DNA of 64,000 nucleotides from NCBI RefSeq assembly GCF_003990445.1, contig NZ_REEZ01000003.1:124001-188000 (forward strand). Direction: 5' to 3'. Of this stretch, positions 17,480 through 26,525 are shown in pieces. Position numbers and translations under genes: made by a program. The number at the start of each line of letters is the position of its first letter. Within the stretch, counting starts at the first letter, position 1. The stretch comes from Pararhodobacter zhoushanensis. Its GTDB lineage: Bacteria > Pseudomonadota > Alphaproteobacteria > Rhodobacterales > Rhodobacteraceae. The notes beneath the pieces are model-generated. The model did no database searches. It was not told the DNA's origin and saw only the letters and a list, made by a program, of their open reading frames with translations.

Positions 17480-17935
17480 TCAGGCGATGGACTCCATGCG
17501 TTCCTTGTCCATCGTGCCCGGCACGATGGTGATCGGCACCGGCAGCGAGCCTGAGCTGCGTGACAGCTGCGTGACCAGCGGGCCGGGGCCCGAGCGGTCC
17601 GAACCTGCACCCAGCACCAGAACGCCGATCTGCGGGTCTTCCGCGATCTGGGCGAGGATTTCGTCCACGGGCTGGCCTTCGCGGATCACCAGTTCAGGCT
17701 GGATCGCGTGCTTGTCGCGCATCCATTTGGCGAAGACTTCGAAATGGGCCTCGATCCGTTCACGGGCTTCTTCGCGCATCAGGTCGGCCACGCCGATCCA
17801 ATGCTGGAACTCTTCGGGCGGGATGATCGACAGGATCGTCACGCCGCCCTCGGTGTGCGCGGCCCTGAGAGCCGCGAAACGGATCGCGTTCAGGCATTCG
17901 CGGCTGTCATCCAGCACGACGAGAAACTTGCGCAT
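17480..17935 (-). CDS. Universal stress protein, UspA family
   Basis: A 151-residue single-domain Usp. It begins RKFLVVLDDS, the usual first strand and nucleotide-contacting Asp, and ends with LVLGAGSDRSGPGPLV and PITIVPG, the ATP-binding glycine pattern. The frame extends to a TTG at 17941 and an ATG at 17938. GGAG at 17942-17945 is six bases from ATG 17935, which is therefore chosen. The gene is convergent with the RES gene (7 bases between stops). Confidence 0.85.
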   Translation of the reverse strand: MRKFLVVLDDSRECLNAIRFAALRAAHTEGGVTILSIIPPEEFQHWIGVADLMREEARERIEAHFEVFAKWMRDKHAIQPELVIREGQPVDEILAQIAEDPQIGVLVLGAGSDRSGPGPLVTQLSRSSGSLPVPITIVPGTMDKERMESIA

Positions 17936-18015
17936 CATCAACTCCGGTTGTGCGCGCCATCATGGCGCATGGTCGCAAAGCTGTCCAGCAGGGCCAGGGG
18001 CCGCCGGGAAAGGTC

Positions 18016-18798
18016 TCAGTCAGAAAATCCATGTGTCGGAATTTTCACCGGTGCGCCGCAATGTTTGCAATGCACGGCGTCGGGGTCGTGGCGGTTCAGG
18101 CCACATTCCTGACAGGTGTATTTCACCTTCTTGGGCTGAAACAGCGCGCGGGCGAATTGGACGAACAGGGCAACGCCCACCACCATCACCAGCACCGAGA
18201 ACAGCTTGCCGCCGGGCGAATCCAGCGTGATGTCGCCAAAGCCGGTGGTCGTCAGGGTGGCGACGGTGAAATAGAGCGCGTCGATATAGGCGGTGACGCC
18301 TGTATGGGCCTCGAAGAACAGCGCAAAGGCCAGCGAGGAGGTGACGAAGATGAACACGAACAGGTTCATGCCCGCCAGAAAGGTATCCTCGTGCCGCCGA
18401 AACAGGTCGGAATCGCGCCGAAGATCGTGGACCAGATGGTACGAATGCAGCAGCCTGAGCCCGCGCAGGATGCGCAGAAAGGTGATGTCATCGGGTACAA
18501 AGGGGGCCACGAACAGCGAGACCAGCACGATGATATCCGCGATCGTGTAGATCCGCCGCAGCATCTGCAGCCGGTCGGGCGCAACCCAGAGCCGGGCGAG
18601 AAAATCGGCAAAGATGATCACGCCCAGGACTGCGTTTGTCACCGTCAGCGGCGTCGTATAAGGAAGCGCCGCCGCGACGATGAAGTACAAAATAGACGCC
18701 ACATCGAAAACAATCAGCGCATAGCGGAACCGCTTGGCGCGCTCGCTGCGTCCGTTATAGAGCAGCCGAAGTTCCCGGTGTAGCGGGTGTTCACTCAC
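18016..18798 (-). CDS. Voltage-gated-type K+ channel with C-terminal zinc ribbon
   Basis: A 260-residue ion transporter with six membrane helices and a pore. The fourth helix FLRILRGLRLLH carries regularly spaced arginines as in voltage sensors. The selectivity filter region is TLTTTGFGDIT, a K+-type TxGFGD. After the sixth helix (LFSVLVMVVGVALFVQFARAL) the tail holds CQEC and CKHC pairs, a four-cysteine zinc ribbon in the cytoplasm. The start is GTG 18798, overlapping the aminotransferase stop as GTGA, so the channel is translationally coupled to the gene before it. Confidence 0.85.
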   Translation of the reverse strand: MSEHPLHRELRLLYNGRSERAKRFRYALIVFDVASILYFIVAAALPYTTPLTVTNAVLGVIIFADFLARLWVAPDRLQMLRRIYTIADIIVLVSLFVAPFVPDDITFLRILRGLRLLHSYHLVHDLRRDSDLFRRHEDTFLAGMNLFVFIFVTSSLAFALFFEAHTGVTAYIDALYFTVATLTTTGFGDITLDSPGGKLFSVLVMVVGVALFVQFARALFQPKKVKYTCQECGLNRHDPDAVHCKHCGAPVKIPTHGFSD

Positions 18799-19652
18799 CG
18801 TTGCGAGGCCGCCCAGTCCCAGTAAAGCTGCCGGGTGCGTTTGGTCACCGGGCCGGTCTGATAGCGGCGGTCGTCAAAGGCCGAAACCGGCGTGACCTTG
18901 GACATGTTGCCCGACAGGAACACCTCATCGGCATCGCGGAAATCGTCCAGCGTCAGGACGGTTTCGTGGACCTTCACGCCATCGGCGGTCAGGTTCGAGA
19001 TGTGGCGCGCGCGGGTGATGCCCGACAGGAAGGTGCCGTTGGCGATGGGGGTGAAAACCTCACCATCCTTGACCATGAAGGCATTCGCCGTGGCGCTTTC
19101 AGCCACATTGCCCTGACTGTCGCAGACCAGCGCGTTGTCAAAGCCCTTGGCGTTGGCCTCGGCCAGCATGCGGGCGTTGTTGGGATACAGGCACCCTGCC
19201 TTGGCATTGGTCACCGCACTGTCCAGCGTCGGGCGGCGGAAGCGGGTGGTCGTCAGCGAGGTTGTCGCGGTTTCCGGGGCCATGCCGATCGCCTCAAGGC
19301 AGATGCAGAACCCAGTCGCATCCTGCGAGGCCAGCACGCCCGACGGCCCGCCGTTGATCGCCCAGTACATCGGGCGGATGTAGACGGAATCCGCAAAGCC
19401 ATCGAGCCCCTCGCGGGTGATTTCGAGCATCTCTTCGACGCTCATCGTCGGCTTGATCATCAGCGCCTCGGCCGAGCGGTTGATGCGCGCAAGGTGGCGG
19501 TCCAGATCCGGCGTCATGCCGTCGAAGAGCCGCGCGCCGTCAAACACAGTGGTGCCCAGCCAAGCGCCGTGGTCGGCGGCCTTCATGACGGGGACGTCGC
19601 CCTCGTGCCAGCGGCCCTCAAAATACGTGCGGATGCGTGAACCGACAGCCAT
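18795..19652 (-). CDS. ilvE: Branched-chain amino acid aminotransferase (class IV)
   Basis: A 285-residue PLP-dependent class IV aminotransferase. The PLP lysine is in AVTNAKAG; ESATANAFMV and FLSGITR are typical of the fold's cofactor and phosphate contacts. The family transfers amino groups between branched-chain keto acids and glutamate. The D-amino-acid aminotransferase branch is a less likely alternative. AGGGAGA precedes ATG 19652. It is followed without a gap by the K+ channel gene, an unusual pairing. Confidence 0.85.
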   Translation of the reverse strand: MAVGSRIRTYFEGRWHEGDVPVMKAADHGAWLGTTVFDGARLFDGMTPDLDRHLARINRSAEALMIKPTMSVEEMLEITREGLDGFADSVYIRPMYWAINGGPSGVLASQDATGFCICLEAIGMAPETATTSLTTTRFRRPTLDSAVTNAKAGCLYPNNARMLAEANAKGFDNALVCDSQGNVAESATANAFMVKDGEVFTPIANGTFLSGITRARHISNLTADGVKVHETVLTLDDFRDADEVFLSGNMSKVTPVSAFDDRRYQTGPVTKRTRQLYWDWAASQR

Positions 19653-19729
19653 GATGCGTCTCCCTGAAGCGTGTTGCGCCTGTTAAACACCCTGTGATGC
19701 CGGGCGTCCAGAGGAGCGCAGCGTCGCTT

Positions 19730-20635
19730 TCAGAGGTTGAACACCCGGTTGGGATGCAGTTCGCCGCCCATATAGACGCCGACGCCGACCGGCTTGCCCT
19801 CATAGCTGGCCCAGGCGGTTTCGCCGGGCGCGGCGCGGGACGAGAGCACCTGACCGGGGTTGCCGTTCTTCAGCCGCACAGCGCCTTCGGCCGACAGCGG
19901 CAGTTCCTGCAGGGCGAACAGGCCAATTTCCAGCGGCAACAGGCGGGCCTCAAGCTCGGGGGTCTTGGCCAGCGCGTCCAGTTCTTCCAGCGTGATGCCC
20001 TGTGCGGCCTGAAACGGCCCCGACCATTCGCGCCGCAGCCACGCGACATGGCCCAGACAGCCCAGCGCCACGCCCAGATCGCGGGCGATCGAGCGCACAT
20101 AGCCGCCCTTGCCGCAGACCATCTCGAACTCGGCGCAATCGGCGTCCGGGCGGGCGGTCAGCACCAGCTTTTCCACCAGCAGCGGGCGGGCAGCCAGATC
20201 CATCGCCTCACCGGTGCGGGCAATGTCATAGGCGCGCTCGCCCTCGACCTTGACGGCGGAGTATTGCGGCGGGACTTGCTCGATCTGGCCGCGGAAGGCC
20301 TCAAGCGCGGCTTCGATCTGCGCGTCGTCGGGGCGTGTTTCGCTGCGGGCGATCACCTGGCCCTCGGCATCGTCGGTATCGGTGGCAGCGCCAAAATTGA
20401 CGCGGAAGCGGTAGCATTTGGCGGCATCGGTGACATAAGGCACGGTCTTTGTCGCCTCGCCTAGCGCCACGGCCAGCACGCCGGTTGCCGCCGGGTCGAG
20501 CGTGCCCGCGTGCCCGGCCTTCTGCGCGCCCAGTGCCCAGCGGACCTTGCCCACCACCGAGGTCGAGGTGATCCCCGCCGGTTTGTCTACAACCAGCCAG
20601 CCCGAAATCGCGCGACCTTTGCTTTTGCGTGCCAT
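19730..20635 (-). CDS. truB: tRNA pseudouridine-55 synthase
   Basis: A 301-residue enzyme modifying U55 in the T-loop of tRNAs. The catalytic block [15 protein letters not shown] with its Asp is at about residue 42. [19 protein letters not shown] and [12 protein letters not shown] follow as in other TruB. The C-terminal region is a PUA-like domain ending [15 protein letters not shown] 20635 is preferred because AAGGGGG lies upstream; the longer frame overlaps the stop of the neighbouring Sel1-repeat gene. It is not next to rbfA/infB as in many genomes. Confidence 0.94.
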   Translation of the reverse strand: MARKSKGRAISGWLVVDKPAGITSTSVVGKVRWALGAQKAGHAGTLDPAATGVLAVALGEATKTVPYVTDAAKCYRFRVNFGAATDTDDAEGQVIARSETRPDDAQIEAALEAFRGQIEQVPPQYSAVKVEGERAYDIARTGEAMDLAARPLLVEKLVLTARPDADCAEFEMVCGKGGYVRSIARDLGVALGCLGHVAWLRREWSGPFQAAQGITLEELDALAKTPELEARLLPLEIGLFALQELPLSAEGAVRLKNGNPGQVLSSRAAPGETAWASYEGKPVGVGVYMGGELHPNRVFNL

Positions 20636-20700
20636 GCTTACCCCCTTGAGATCAGGCGCGCGGGCATAGCGGCTCACCCGCTGCACCGCAACCCCTGCGC

Positions 20701-21696
20701 TCAACGCAGATCGTCGGCCAGAAAACAGGCGTCGGGATCGCCCAATGTGCAGGCACGCTCCAACACGGCCAGCGCGCGGGGAACGTCGGGGGGAACGCCG
20801 CGTCCCTCGGCCAGAATATCGCCCAGCGTCACGCAGGCATAGGGATCGTTGCCGTCGCAGCCCAGCGCGAACAGGCGCACCGCTTCGGTGATGTCAGGCT
20901 GAACGCCTAGGCCCGAGCGGTAAATTTCGCCCAGATAGCTGCAGCCCTGCGACTCGCCCCCTTCGCAGGACTGGCTGTAGAGCGTGGCGGCGCGGGACAC
21001 GTCCATCTCGACCCCGTCGCCCAGTTCGAGCCGGAAGCCGAATTGCGAGCAGGCGAGCAGGTCGCCTCCCTCACAGCCCGCTTCAAACAGCCCCGCGACG
21101 CGCTGTGAGATCGTTTCCAGATCGCCCAGCCCGTTCAGATCGGTCTGAAACGCCAGCTCGGTGCAGGCTTCGGCCCAGCCGCCCGTGCACAGGTCACCCA
21201 GCAGGGCAGCGCCGCCCGGCAGATCTTCAGCACCGCCGCGCCCTTGTATCATCATCAGTGCCAGCCCGGCACAGCCGGCGGCGGCGTGGCGGTCGGGCCA
21301 GTCGGTGCAGGCGGTCTGGTAGTGCGCGCGGGCGGTGGGGTCTGCCTGCGGCAAACCGGCCAGCCCGACTTCATAAAGCTGTCCAAGCACGCCGGAGGCG
21401 AGCGCGGGCAGGGTCTGCGTCGCTTCGGTCAACAGGGGCAACGCGCCGCTGTCCTGCGGATCGAGCGCAAGACGCGCGCGGGCTTCGAGGATGGCAAGAA
21501 AGGCGTCATTGGGCGCTGCGGCACGCGCCGCTTCACAGGCCGCAACCGCCTCCACCGGCGCGCGGACGGCATAGACGCCGACCGCCCCCTCAACCCGCGG
21601 GATCAGCGGATAGCCCGCCAACCGGTCGCAGTCGGTTTGTTGTGCCTGCGCAGGCAGGGCGGTCAGCAGCGCGATAACGGCCCCGATCAGGCGCAT
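20701..21696 (-). CDS. Exported Sel1/TPR-like repeat protein, Cys-rich
   Basis: A 331-residue protein with a signal peptide ([17 protein letters not shown]) and, from about residue 180, helix-turn-helix repeats of the Sel1 type ([43 protein letters not shown]). The repeats carry regularly placed cysteine pairs (GC-x-GG/GN-xxxx-AC), as in Cys-rich Sel1 proteins that form disulfides in the periplasm. Sel1 repeats usually mediate protein binding. No enzymatic motif is visible. GAGGGAA precedes ATG 21696. It stands alone between truB and the arginine genes. Confidence 0.78.
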   Translation of the reverse strand: MRLIGAVIALLTALPAQAQQTDCDRLAGYPLIPRVEGAVGVYAVRAPVEAVAACEAARAAAPNDAFLAILEARARLALDPQDSGALPLLTEATQTLPALASGVLGQLYEVGLAGLPQADPTARAHYQTACTDWPDRHAAAGCAGLALMMIQGRGGAEDLPGGAALLGDLCTGGWAEACTELAFQTDLNGLGDLETISQRVAGLFEAGCEGGDLLACSQFGFRLELGDGVEMDVSRAATLYSQSCEGGESQGCSYLGEIYRSGLGVQPDITEAVRLFALGCDGNDPYACVTLGDILAEGRGVPPDVPRALAVLERACTLGDPDACFLADDLR

Positions 21697-21764
21697 AGGT
21701 TCCCTCGTCTTCCCTGTTCAGGAAAGACGCTAACACTGCCTGCGGCAGGCCCCAAGCCCTCGAT

Positions 21765-22826
21765 TCAGGCCTTGGGCCGCTGTGCGCGCATGAGCATGCC
21801 GTAGAGGTCACGCGGATCATCGGGATCGGCGATCACATCCAGCATCTGCGATCCGGCATGGACCTGATCGTACAGCCAGTTCAGCGCGGTGAAATCCTCG
21901 ATGGCAAAGCCGACACCATCGAAAAGGGTGATCTGCCCGGTGTCCCGCCGCCCCTCGACCGCGCCGGTGATCACCTGCCACAAGGCGGCGACCGGATAGT
22001 CCGCCGGCATCTGCTGGATCTCGCCTTCGACCCGTGTTTGCGGCTCGAATTCCACAAAGGTCTGCGCGCGCTCAAGAATGGCCGGGGCCAGCTCGGTCTT
22101 GCCCGGACAATCCCCGCCAATCGCGTTGATATGCACGCCCGCGCCGATCATGTTGTCATGCAGCACGGTCGCATTGCGCTTGTCGGCGGTGCAGGTGGTG
22201 ATGATCTGCGCGCCCTCTATGGCGGCTTCGGCGCTGGTACACCCGATCACGGTCAGCCCGCTTCCCTTGAGGTTGCGTTCGCATTTCTCGGTCGCAGCGG
22301 GGTCCACGTCATAAAGCCGCACGGTGTCGATGCCGCAAACCGCCTTGAGCGCCAGCGCCTGAAACTCGGCCTGCGCGCCATTGCCGATCAACGCCATCAC
22401 CCGCGCACCCTTGGGCGCCAGATGCCGCGCGGCAAGGGCCGAGGTCGCGGCGGTTCTGAGCGCGGTCAGCACCGTCATCTCGGCGAACATCAGCGGATAG
22501 CCGGTGGCCACCTGCGAGAGCACACCAAAGGCGGTCACCGTCTGCAACCCGGCGCGGGTATTGGCGGGATGGCCGTTCACATACTTGAACGCATAGCGCT
22601 CGCCGTCCGAGGTCGGCATCAGCTCGATCACCCCGATGTCGGAATGCGAGGCGACGCGGGCGGTCTTGTCGAAGGTTGCCCAGCGGCGGAAATCGGCCTC
22701 GATCCGGTCGGTGAGATCACGCAGCGCGGCCTCCAGCCCGACCCGGTGAATGATCGCCATCATATCCGCGACAGAAATGAACGGCACCAGAGCCTGCGCC
22801 GAGGGCTGGGGAAGATCGCGCATCAC
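21765..22826 (-). CDS. ocd: Ornithine cyclodeaminase
   Basis: A 353-residue enzyme that converts ornithine to proline with release of ammonia. It has the family's early RWATFDKTARVASHSD region, FKYVNGHPANT, the NAD-binding MALIGNGAQAEFQALA at about residue 148 and INAIGGDCPGKTEL. The mu-crystallin/alanine dehydrogenase branch is the main alternative, but the context favours ornithine. Its start overlaps the arginase stop by 4 bases, so the pair should convert arginine via ornithine to proline. Confidence 0.92.
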   Translation of the reverse strand: MMRDLPQPSAQALVPFISVADMMAIIHRVGLEAALRDLTDRIEADFRRWATFDKTARVASHSDIGVIELMPTSDGERYAFKYVNGHPANTRAGLQTVTAFGVLSQVATGYPLMFAEMTVLTALRTAATSALAARHLAPKGARVMALIGNGAQAEFQALALKAVCGIDTVRLYDVDPAATEKCERNLKGSGLTVIGCTSAEAAIEGAQIITTCTADKRNATVLHDNMIGAGVHINAIGGDCPGKTELAPAILERAQTFVEFEPQTRVEGEIQQMPADYPVAALWQVITGAVEGRRDTGQITLFDGVGFAIEDFTALNWLYDQVHAGSQMLDVIADPDDPRDLYGMLMRAQRPKA

Positions 22827-23755
22827 ATCTGCCCCCTGAAGCTGCGGGTCGGGCGGTCAAAGACTTTCTTGCCCATCAGGCTGGCGACCAGATCGACCAT
22901 CAGATGCGCGGTGCGGCCGCGCTCGTCCAGAAAGGGGTTCAGCTCGACCAGATCCAGCGAAGTGACGCGCCCGGATTCGTGCAAGAGTTCCATCACCAGA
23001 TGCGCCTCGCGGAACGTCGCGCCGCCCGGAACGGTGGTGCCGACAGCGGGGGCAACCGAGGGATCGAGGAAGTCGACATCCAGCGAGACATGCAGCAACC
23101 CATCCGCGGCCTCAACCAGTTCAAGGAACTCGCGCAGCGGCGCGACGACGCCGCGCTCATCGAGCACCCGCATGTCGTTGATGGCGATCTCATGCTCCAG
23201 CAGGGCGGCGTGTTCGGCAGCATCGACGCTGCGGATCCCGAACAGGCAGATGTTTTCCGGCGGGACGGGGGCGGGGAAGGGCGGGAACTCAGGAAACTCG
23301 CGCCCGGCCAGATAGGCGACAGGCGTACCGTGCAGATTGCCCGAGACGGTGGTGCTGGGGGTATGGAAGTCGCTGTGCGCATCGAGCCAGAGCACGAACA
23401 GCGGCCTGCCCGACGCCTTGGCGGCGGCGGCGACCCCGGCGACAGACCCCAACGCGAGGCTGTGATCCCCGCCCATGAAAATCGGCATGCCCTTTGCGCA
23501 TGCGGCCTCTCCGGCTTCGGCCAGCGCGCGGGTCCAGCCCAAGGTTTCGGGCAGGTGATGCACGGCAGAATTGGCGCTGGTCGCAGGGATCGGCGCGCAG
23601 GCAACGTCGCCCAGATCGGTCACGCTATGCCCCAGCGCCTCCAGCGCGCCCGCCAGCCCGGCGGTACGGTAGGCGGCCGGGCCCATCAGGCAACCGGGGC
23701 GGTGCTGGCCAGAGTCGACGGGGGCACCGATGAGCAGGCAATGGGTCTGGGGCAT
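22823..23755 (-). CDS. rocF: Arginase
   Basis: A 310-residue Mn2+ hydrolase splitting arginine into ornithine and urea. The metal-binding motifs are complete: GGDHSLALG (His), WLDAHSDFHTP (DxHxD) and SLDVDFLDPS (DxD). SGNLHGTPVAYL and VELNPFLDERGRTA are also typical, the latter with the Glu found in arginases. It is coupled to ocd (4-base overlap) and divergent from an Lrp-type regulator that probably senses arginine or ornithine. Confidence 0.94.
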   Translation of the reverse strand: MPQTHCLLIGAPVDSGQHRPGCLMGPAAYRTAGLAGALEALGHSVTDLGDVACAPIPATSANSAVHHLPETLGWTRALAEAGEAACAKGMPIFMGGDHSLALGSVAGVAAAAKASGRPLFVLWLDAHSDFHTPSTTVSGNLHGTPVAYLAGREFPEFPPFPAPVPPENICLFGIRSVDAAEHAALLEHEIAINDMRVLDERGVVAPLREFLELVEAADGLLHVSLDVDFLDPSVAPAVGTTVPGGATFREAHLVMELLHESGRVTSLDLVELNPFLDERGRTAHLMVDLVASLMGKKVFDRPTRSFRGQM

Positions 23756-23887
23756 GGGGAAACCTTTGTGTGGGGCGTGTTCGGGTCAGTGTAGCCTTTG
23801 ACGGGACGCGTTCCACTTGACGGAATGACCGTTTCGGTCGGATCATAGCGCAAAATGATCAGTCAAACTGCCCGGATTGGAATTCCA
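23756..23887. promoter_or_regulatory. Divergent promoter region of the arginase and Lrp-type genes
   Basis: A 132-base gap between divergent starts. It contains a short inverted repeat GACCG-TTT-CGGTC (23827-23839) within a wider ATGACCG...CGGATCAT context, followed by an AT-richer CAAAATGATCAGTCAAA stretch. Two TTGACGG-like boxes (near 23799 and 23817) could be -35 elements. An autoregulated Lrp/AsnC protein controlling both directions would be expected; the exact site is inference. Confidence 0.45.
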
Positions 23888-24337
23888 ATGCTCGACGAAA
23901 CCGATCTCGCCCTCATCGCTGCCCTGAAGCGCGACGGGAGGGCGGGGCTCTCCGAGCTTGCTGCCCGGCTGGGGCTGAGTCGCGCGACGGTCCGTAACCG
24001 GCTGGCCCGGCTGCAAGAGACCGGCGAGGTGCAGGGTTTCACCGTCCTGACCCGCAGTGATCTTGCCGACAGCCCGGTGCGCGCGCTGATGATGGTGGCG
24101 ATCGAAGGAACCGGCACCGACCGCGCGGTCGGTCGAATGCTGACGATGCCTGCCGTCCGGGCGGTACATTCTACATCGGGCCGCTGGGATGTGATCGTGG
24201 ATCTGGCGACCGACAGCTTGTCGGCGCTCGACGAAACCATCTCGCGCATCCGCAAGCTCGACAGCGTCAGCCAGTCGGAAACCCATCTCTTGATGTCGAC
24301 CCGCCGCGCGCAGGGAGGGCGGGGTCAGGGGGGCTAG
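23888..24337 (+). CDS. Lrp/AsnC-family transcriptional regulator
   Basis: A 149-residue regulator. It starts MLDETDLALIAALKRDGR, has a helix-turn-helix at about residues 18-45 (LSELAARLGLSRATVRNRLARL) and a C-terminal ligand-binding RAM-like domain. ATG 23888 is preferred over 23855 because homologues start at the LDETD helix. Its divergent position to rocF-ocd suggests it activates arginine catabolism, as known Lrp-type arginine regulators do. Its TAG stop is embedded in the palindromic element that follows. Confidence 0.88.
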   Translation: MLDETDLALIAALKRDGRAGLSELAARLGLSRATVRNRLARLQETGEVQGFTVLTRSDLADSPVRALMMVAIEGTGTDRAVGRMLTMPAVRAVHSTSGRWDVIVDLATDSLSALDETISRIRKLDSVSQSETHLLMSTRRAQGGRGQGG

Positions 24338-24480
24338 CCCTCCTCTGCGCGCAAGCGCGCATTCACCCCCCAGGATATTTACGGACAGATGATAAGGTTT
24401 TCTTAACCCTGCTTCATTTTCTGTCTCTAAATATCCACGGGAGGAGTCCAGAGGAGGGGGCGTGCCCCCTCCTCTGGCGA
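24327..24480. repeat. Palindromic intergenic element, copy C (paired, inverted)
   Basis: The first half (24327-24397) repeats copy A in order: GGGGGGCTAGCCC, a GCGCGC/GCGCGC hairpin, ATTCACCCCCC (24361-24371), GGATATTT (24373-24380) and GGACAGATGAT. The inverted second half has TTTTCTGTC, AAATATCC (24429-24436) and a perfect hairpin with 14-bp arms and a GT loop (24448-24477). TTAACC lies between the halves. It covers the gap between the convergent Lrp-type and hisE genes. Confidence 0.78.
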
Positions 24481-24512
24481 GGGGGGCTCGGGGGGGCGAG
24501 AAGCCCCCCCGA

Positions 24513-24824
24513 TTACCCGCGCGACGCTTTCTCGGTGATGCCCGATACGCCCTCACGCCGGGCCAGTTCGGCTTCGATATCGTCCAGCGAAACGCCACGG
24601 GCGGTACACATGACCAGCAGATGGAACAGTACATCCGCGGCCTCGGCGGTCAGCCGCGCCTTGTCCCCCTTGACCGCCTCGATCACCGCCTCGATCGCCT
24701 CTTCGCCGAATTTCTCGGCGCATTTCTCGGGGCCCTTGGCGAAGAGCTTGGCGGTCCAGCTGGTGTCGGGGTCGGCGGTTTTGCGCGCTTCAACGGTAGC
24801 GGCGAGACGGTGGAGAGCGCTCAT
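24513..24824 (-). CDS. hisE: Phosphoribosyl-ATP pyrophosphatase
   Basis: A 103-residue helical enzyme for the second step of histidine synthesis, removing pyrophosphate from [22 protein letters not shown] and [12 protein letters not shown] carry the acidic metal-binding residues of the MazG-like fold. [11 protein letters not shown] near the N terminus is also typical. ATG 24824 overlaps the hisF stop by 4 bases. The longer upstream frame is only the shadow of hisF. Confidence 0.94.
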   Translation of the reverse strand: MSALHRLAATVEARKTADPDTSWTAKLFAKGPEKCAEKFGEEAIEAVIEAVKGDKARLTAEAADVLFHLLVMCTARGVSLDDIEAELARREGVSGITEKASRG

Positions 24825-25582
24825 GTCAGCCTCACAGGGATGCCGGCGGCGGCCATATGGGCCTTGGCCTGACCGATGGTATAGGTGCCGAAATGGAAAA
24901 TCGACGCGGCCAGCACCGCCGAGGCGTGGCCTTCGGTGACGCCTTCGACCAGATGGTCCAGCGTCCCCACGCCGCCCGAGGCGATCACCGGCACGTCGAC
25001 CGCATCCGCAATCGCGCGCGTCAGCGGCAGGTTGAAACCGGCTTTGGTGCCGTCGCGGTCCATTGAGGTCAGCAGGATCTCTCCCGCGCCCTTGGCCGCC
25101 ACCGTCCGCGCGAACGCCACCGCGTCGATGCCGGTCGCCTTGCGCCCGCCGTGGGTGAAGATCTCCCACCGGCCCGTCTCGACCGTCTTGGCGTCAATCG
25201 CCACGACGATGCATTGCGAGCCGAAGCGATCCGCGGCTTCGGCCACCACATCGGGGTTGGCGACGGCCGCCGAGTTGAACGAGACCTTGTCCGCCCCCGC
25301 CAGCAAAAGCGCGCGCACATCGTGATGCGTGCGCACCCCGCCGCCCACGGTCAGCGGCATGAAGCATTGCTCGGCCGTGCGGGTCACCAGATCGAACATC
25401 GTGCCGCGATTTTCATGCGTGGCGTGGATGTCCAGAAAACACAGCTCGTCCGCGCCTGCCGCGTCATAGGCCTTGGCGGCCTCGACCGGGTCGCCGGCAT
25501 CGATCAGGTTGACGAAGTTCACGCCCTTGACCACGCGCCCGTCGGCGACGTCAAGGCAGGGGATGATGCGGGTTTTCAGCAT
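24821..25582 (-). CDS. hisF: Imidazole glycerol phosphate synthase, cyclase subunit
   Basis: A 253-residue TIM barrel that, with HisH, forms IGP and AICAR from PRFAR and ammonia. It starts [20 protein letters not shown] with the catalytic Asp11. [18 protein letters not shown] and [13 protein letters not shown] with the second catalytic Asp follow. Length is standard. hisE is coupled downstream; hisH, hisA and hisB are not in this window, so the histidine genes are split. Confidence 0.97.
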   Translation of the reverse strand: MLKTRIIPCLDVADGRVVKGVNFVNLIDAGDPVEAAKAYDAAGADELCFLDIHATHENRGTMFDLVTRTAEQCFMPLTVGGGVRTHHDVRALLLAGADKVSFNSAAVANPDVVAEAADRFGSQCIVVAIDAKTVETGRWEIFTHGGRKATGIDAVAFARTVAAKGAGEILLTSMDRDGTKAGFNLPLTRAIADAVDVPVIASGGVGTLDHLVEGVTEGHASAVLAASIFHFGTYTIGQAKAHMAAAGIPVRLT

Positions 25583-25642
25583 GGCGGGGCTCCTTGCCCC
25601 TTCCCTAGCGCCAGAGCGCCGGTTCGGAAAGGGGGAAGCATC

Positions 25643-25924
25643 CTAATCGCGCGCCCGGCGGATCAGCGACACCAGCGCCAGCCAGATCCCCAGCGCCATC
25701 CCGGCCAATGCGATGGGGGCGGTCAGGATCAGAAACCAGCCCGAGATGGACAGCGCATACAGGAACCGGCCCCCGTCCAGACCCATGATAACGCAAGGCC
25801 GCGCGCCGCTTTGTGTCACCGTGCAGCCGCTCACACCGGCCAAGGCCCAGGCCAGCGCGATGCCGAACACCGGCAACAGGCCGACAATGATCATCAATCC
25901 GGCAAGTACCCAACCGCGTTGCAT
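25643..25924 (-). CDS. Small two-helix membrane protein, unknown function
   Basis: A 93-residue protein with two hydrophobic helices (VLAGLMIIVGLLPVFGIALAWALAG and WFLILTAPIALAGMALGIWLALVSLI) joined by a loop with two cysteines (SGCTVTQSGARPC), which could form a disulfide outside the membrane. It ends in a basic RRARD. CAGGAGAG before ATG 25924 supports this start within a longer frame. It lies 60 bases upstream of hisF on the same strand. I do not recognise a family. Confidence 0.65.
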   Translation of the reverse strand: MQRGWVLAGLMIIVGLLPVFGIALAWALAGVSGCTVTQSGARPCVIMGLDGGRFLYALSISGWFLILTAPIALAGMALGIWLALVSLIRRARD

Positions 25925-26038
25925 CCGCTCTCCTGTCGCGTTTCCGCGCGGACTCTGCGCCTTGCTGCCGGTGAGCCCAAGCAACGCTTGCGTGAGGCGC
26001 GATTTACAGGCGGCGGGGGGCGCAGTAGAACGCGAGAC

Positions 26039-26437
26039 ATGCGTATTGCCTTTCTCCTTCCCCTCGCCCTTGCCGCCTGTACCGCGTCGCCCCGCGCCGT
26101 GCCCGATGGTGGGCCCGACCCTGCACCCGCGCCGCAGGACCGGATCGCTGCCGAATGCGCGCTGCTGGACCGCGCGGTGACGATGCTGGCCGCCAATGGC
26201 ACGCCCGCGCATGACGGCCTGACCGAGGGCTGCCCCGGCGTCGCGGCACGCGACACCCGCCCGCTGCCCGAGCAACTGGCGTCTCTGCGCGCGGCCAATG
26301 CCGCCGCCTTGCCCCCGGCGATGCAGGCAGGCACCCGGGCCGAGGCGGTCTATCGCCGCATGATCACCCGCGGCGTGCCGGTGTCGCTGGCGCTTCACCT
26401 GACCTCGGACCCGTTGTTCTCCGCGGCCGCGCGCTAA
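26039..26437 (+). CDS. Small lipoprotein, unknown function
   Basis: A 132-residue protein with a lipoprotein signal ending in the lipobox LALAAC at Cys14, followed by a Pro/Asp/Ala-rich linker. The mature part has two cysteines (AAECALL and TEGCPG) that may pair. No catalytic motif is visible. ATG 26039 is chosen because the lipoprotein signal begins there; the much longer upstream frame is antisense to hisF. An 8-bp GC stem (CGCGCGCT/AGCGCGCG, 26428-26452) spans its stop codon and may end transcription. Confidence 0.7.
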   Translation: MRIAFLLPLALAACTASPRAVPDGGPDPAPAPQDRIAAECALLDRAVTMLAANGTPAHDGLTEGCPGVAARDTRPLPEQLASLRAANAAALPPAMQAGTRAEAVYRRMITRGVPVSLALHLTSDPLFSAAAR

Positions 26438-26525
26438 GGTCGCAAGCGCGCGATATCCGACCCGGGGGCTGGACACTGCCCCTTGACCGCGCCACTTTGA
26501 GGCGAAACCGAGAAGGCACCCGACC

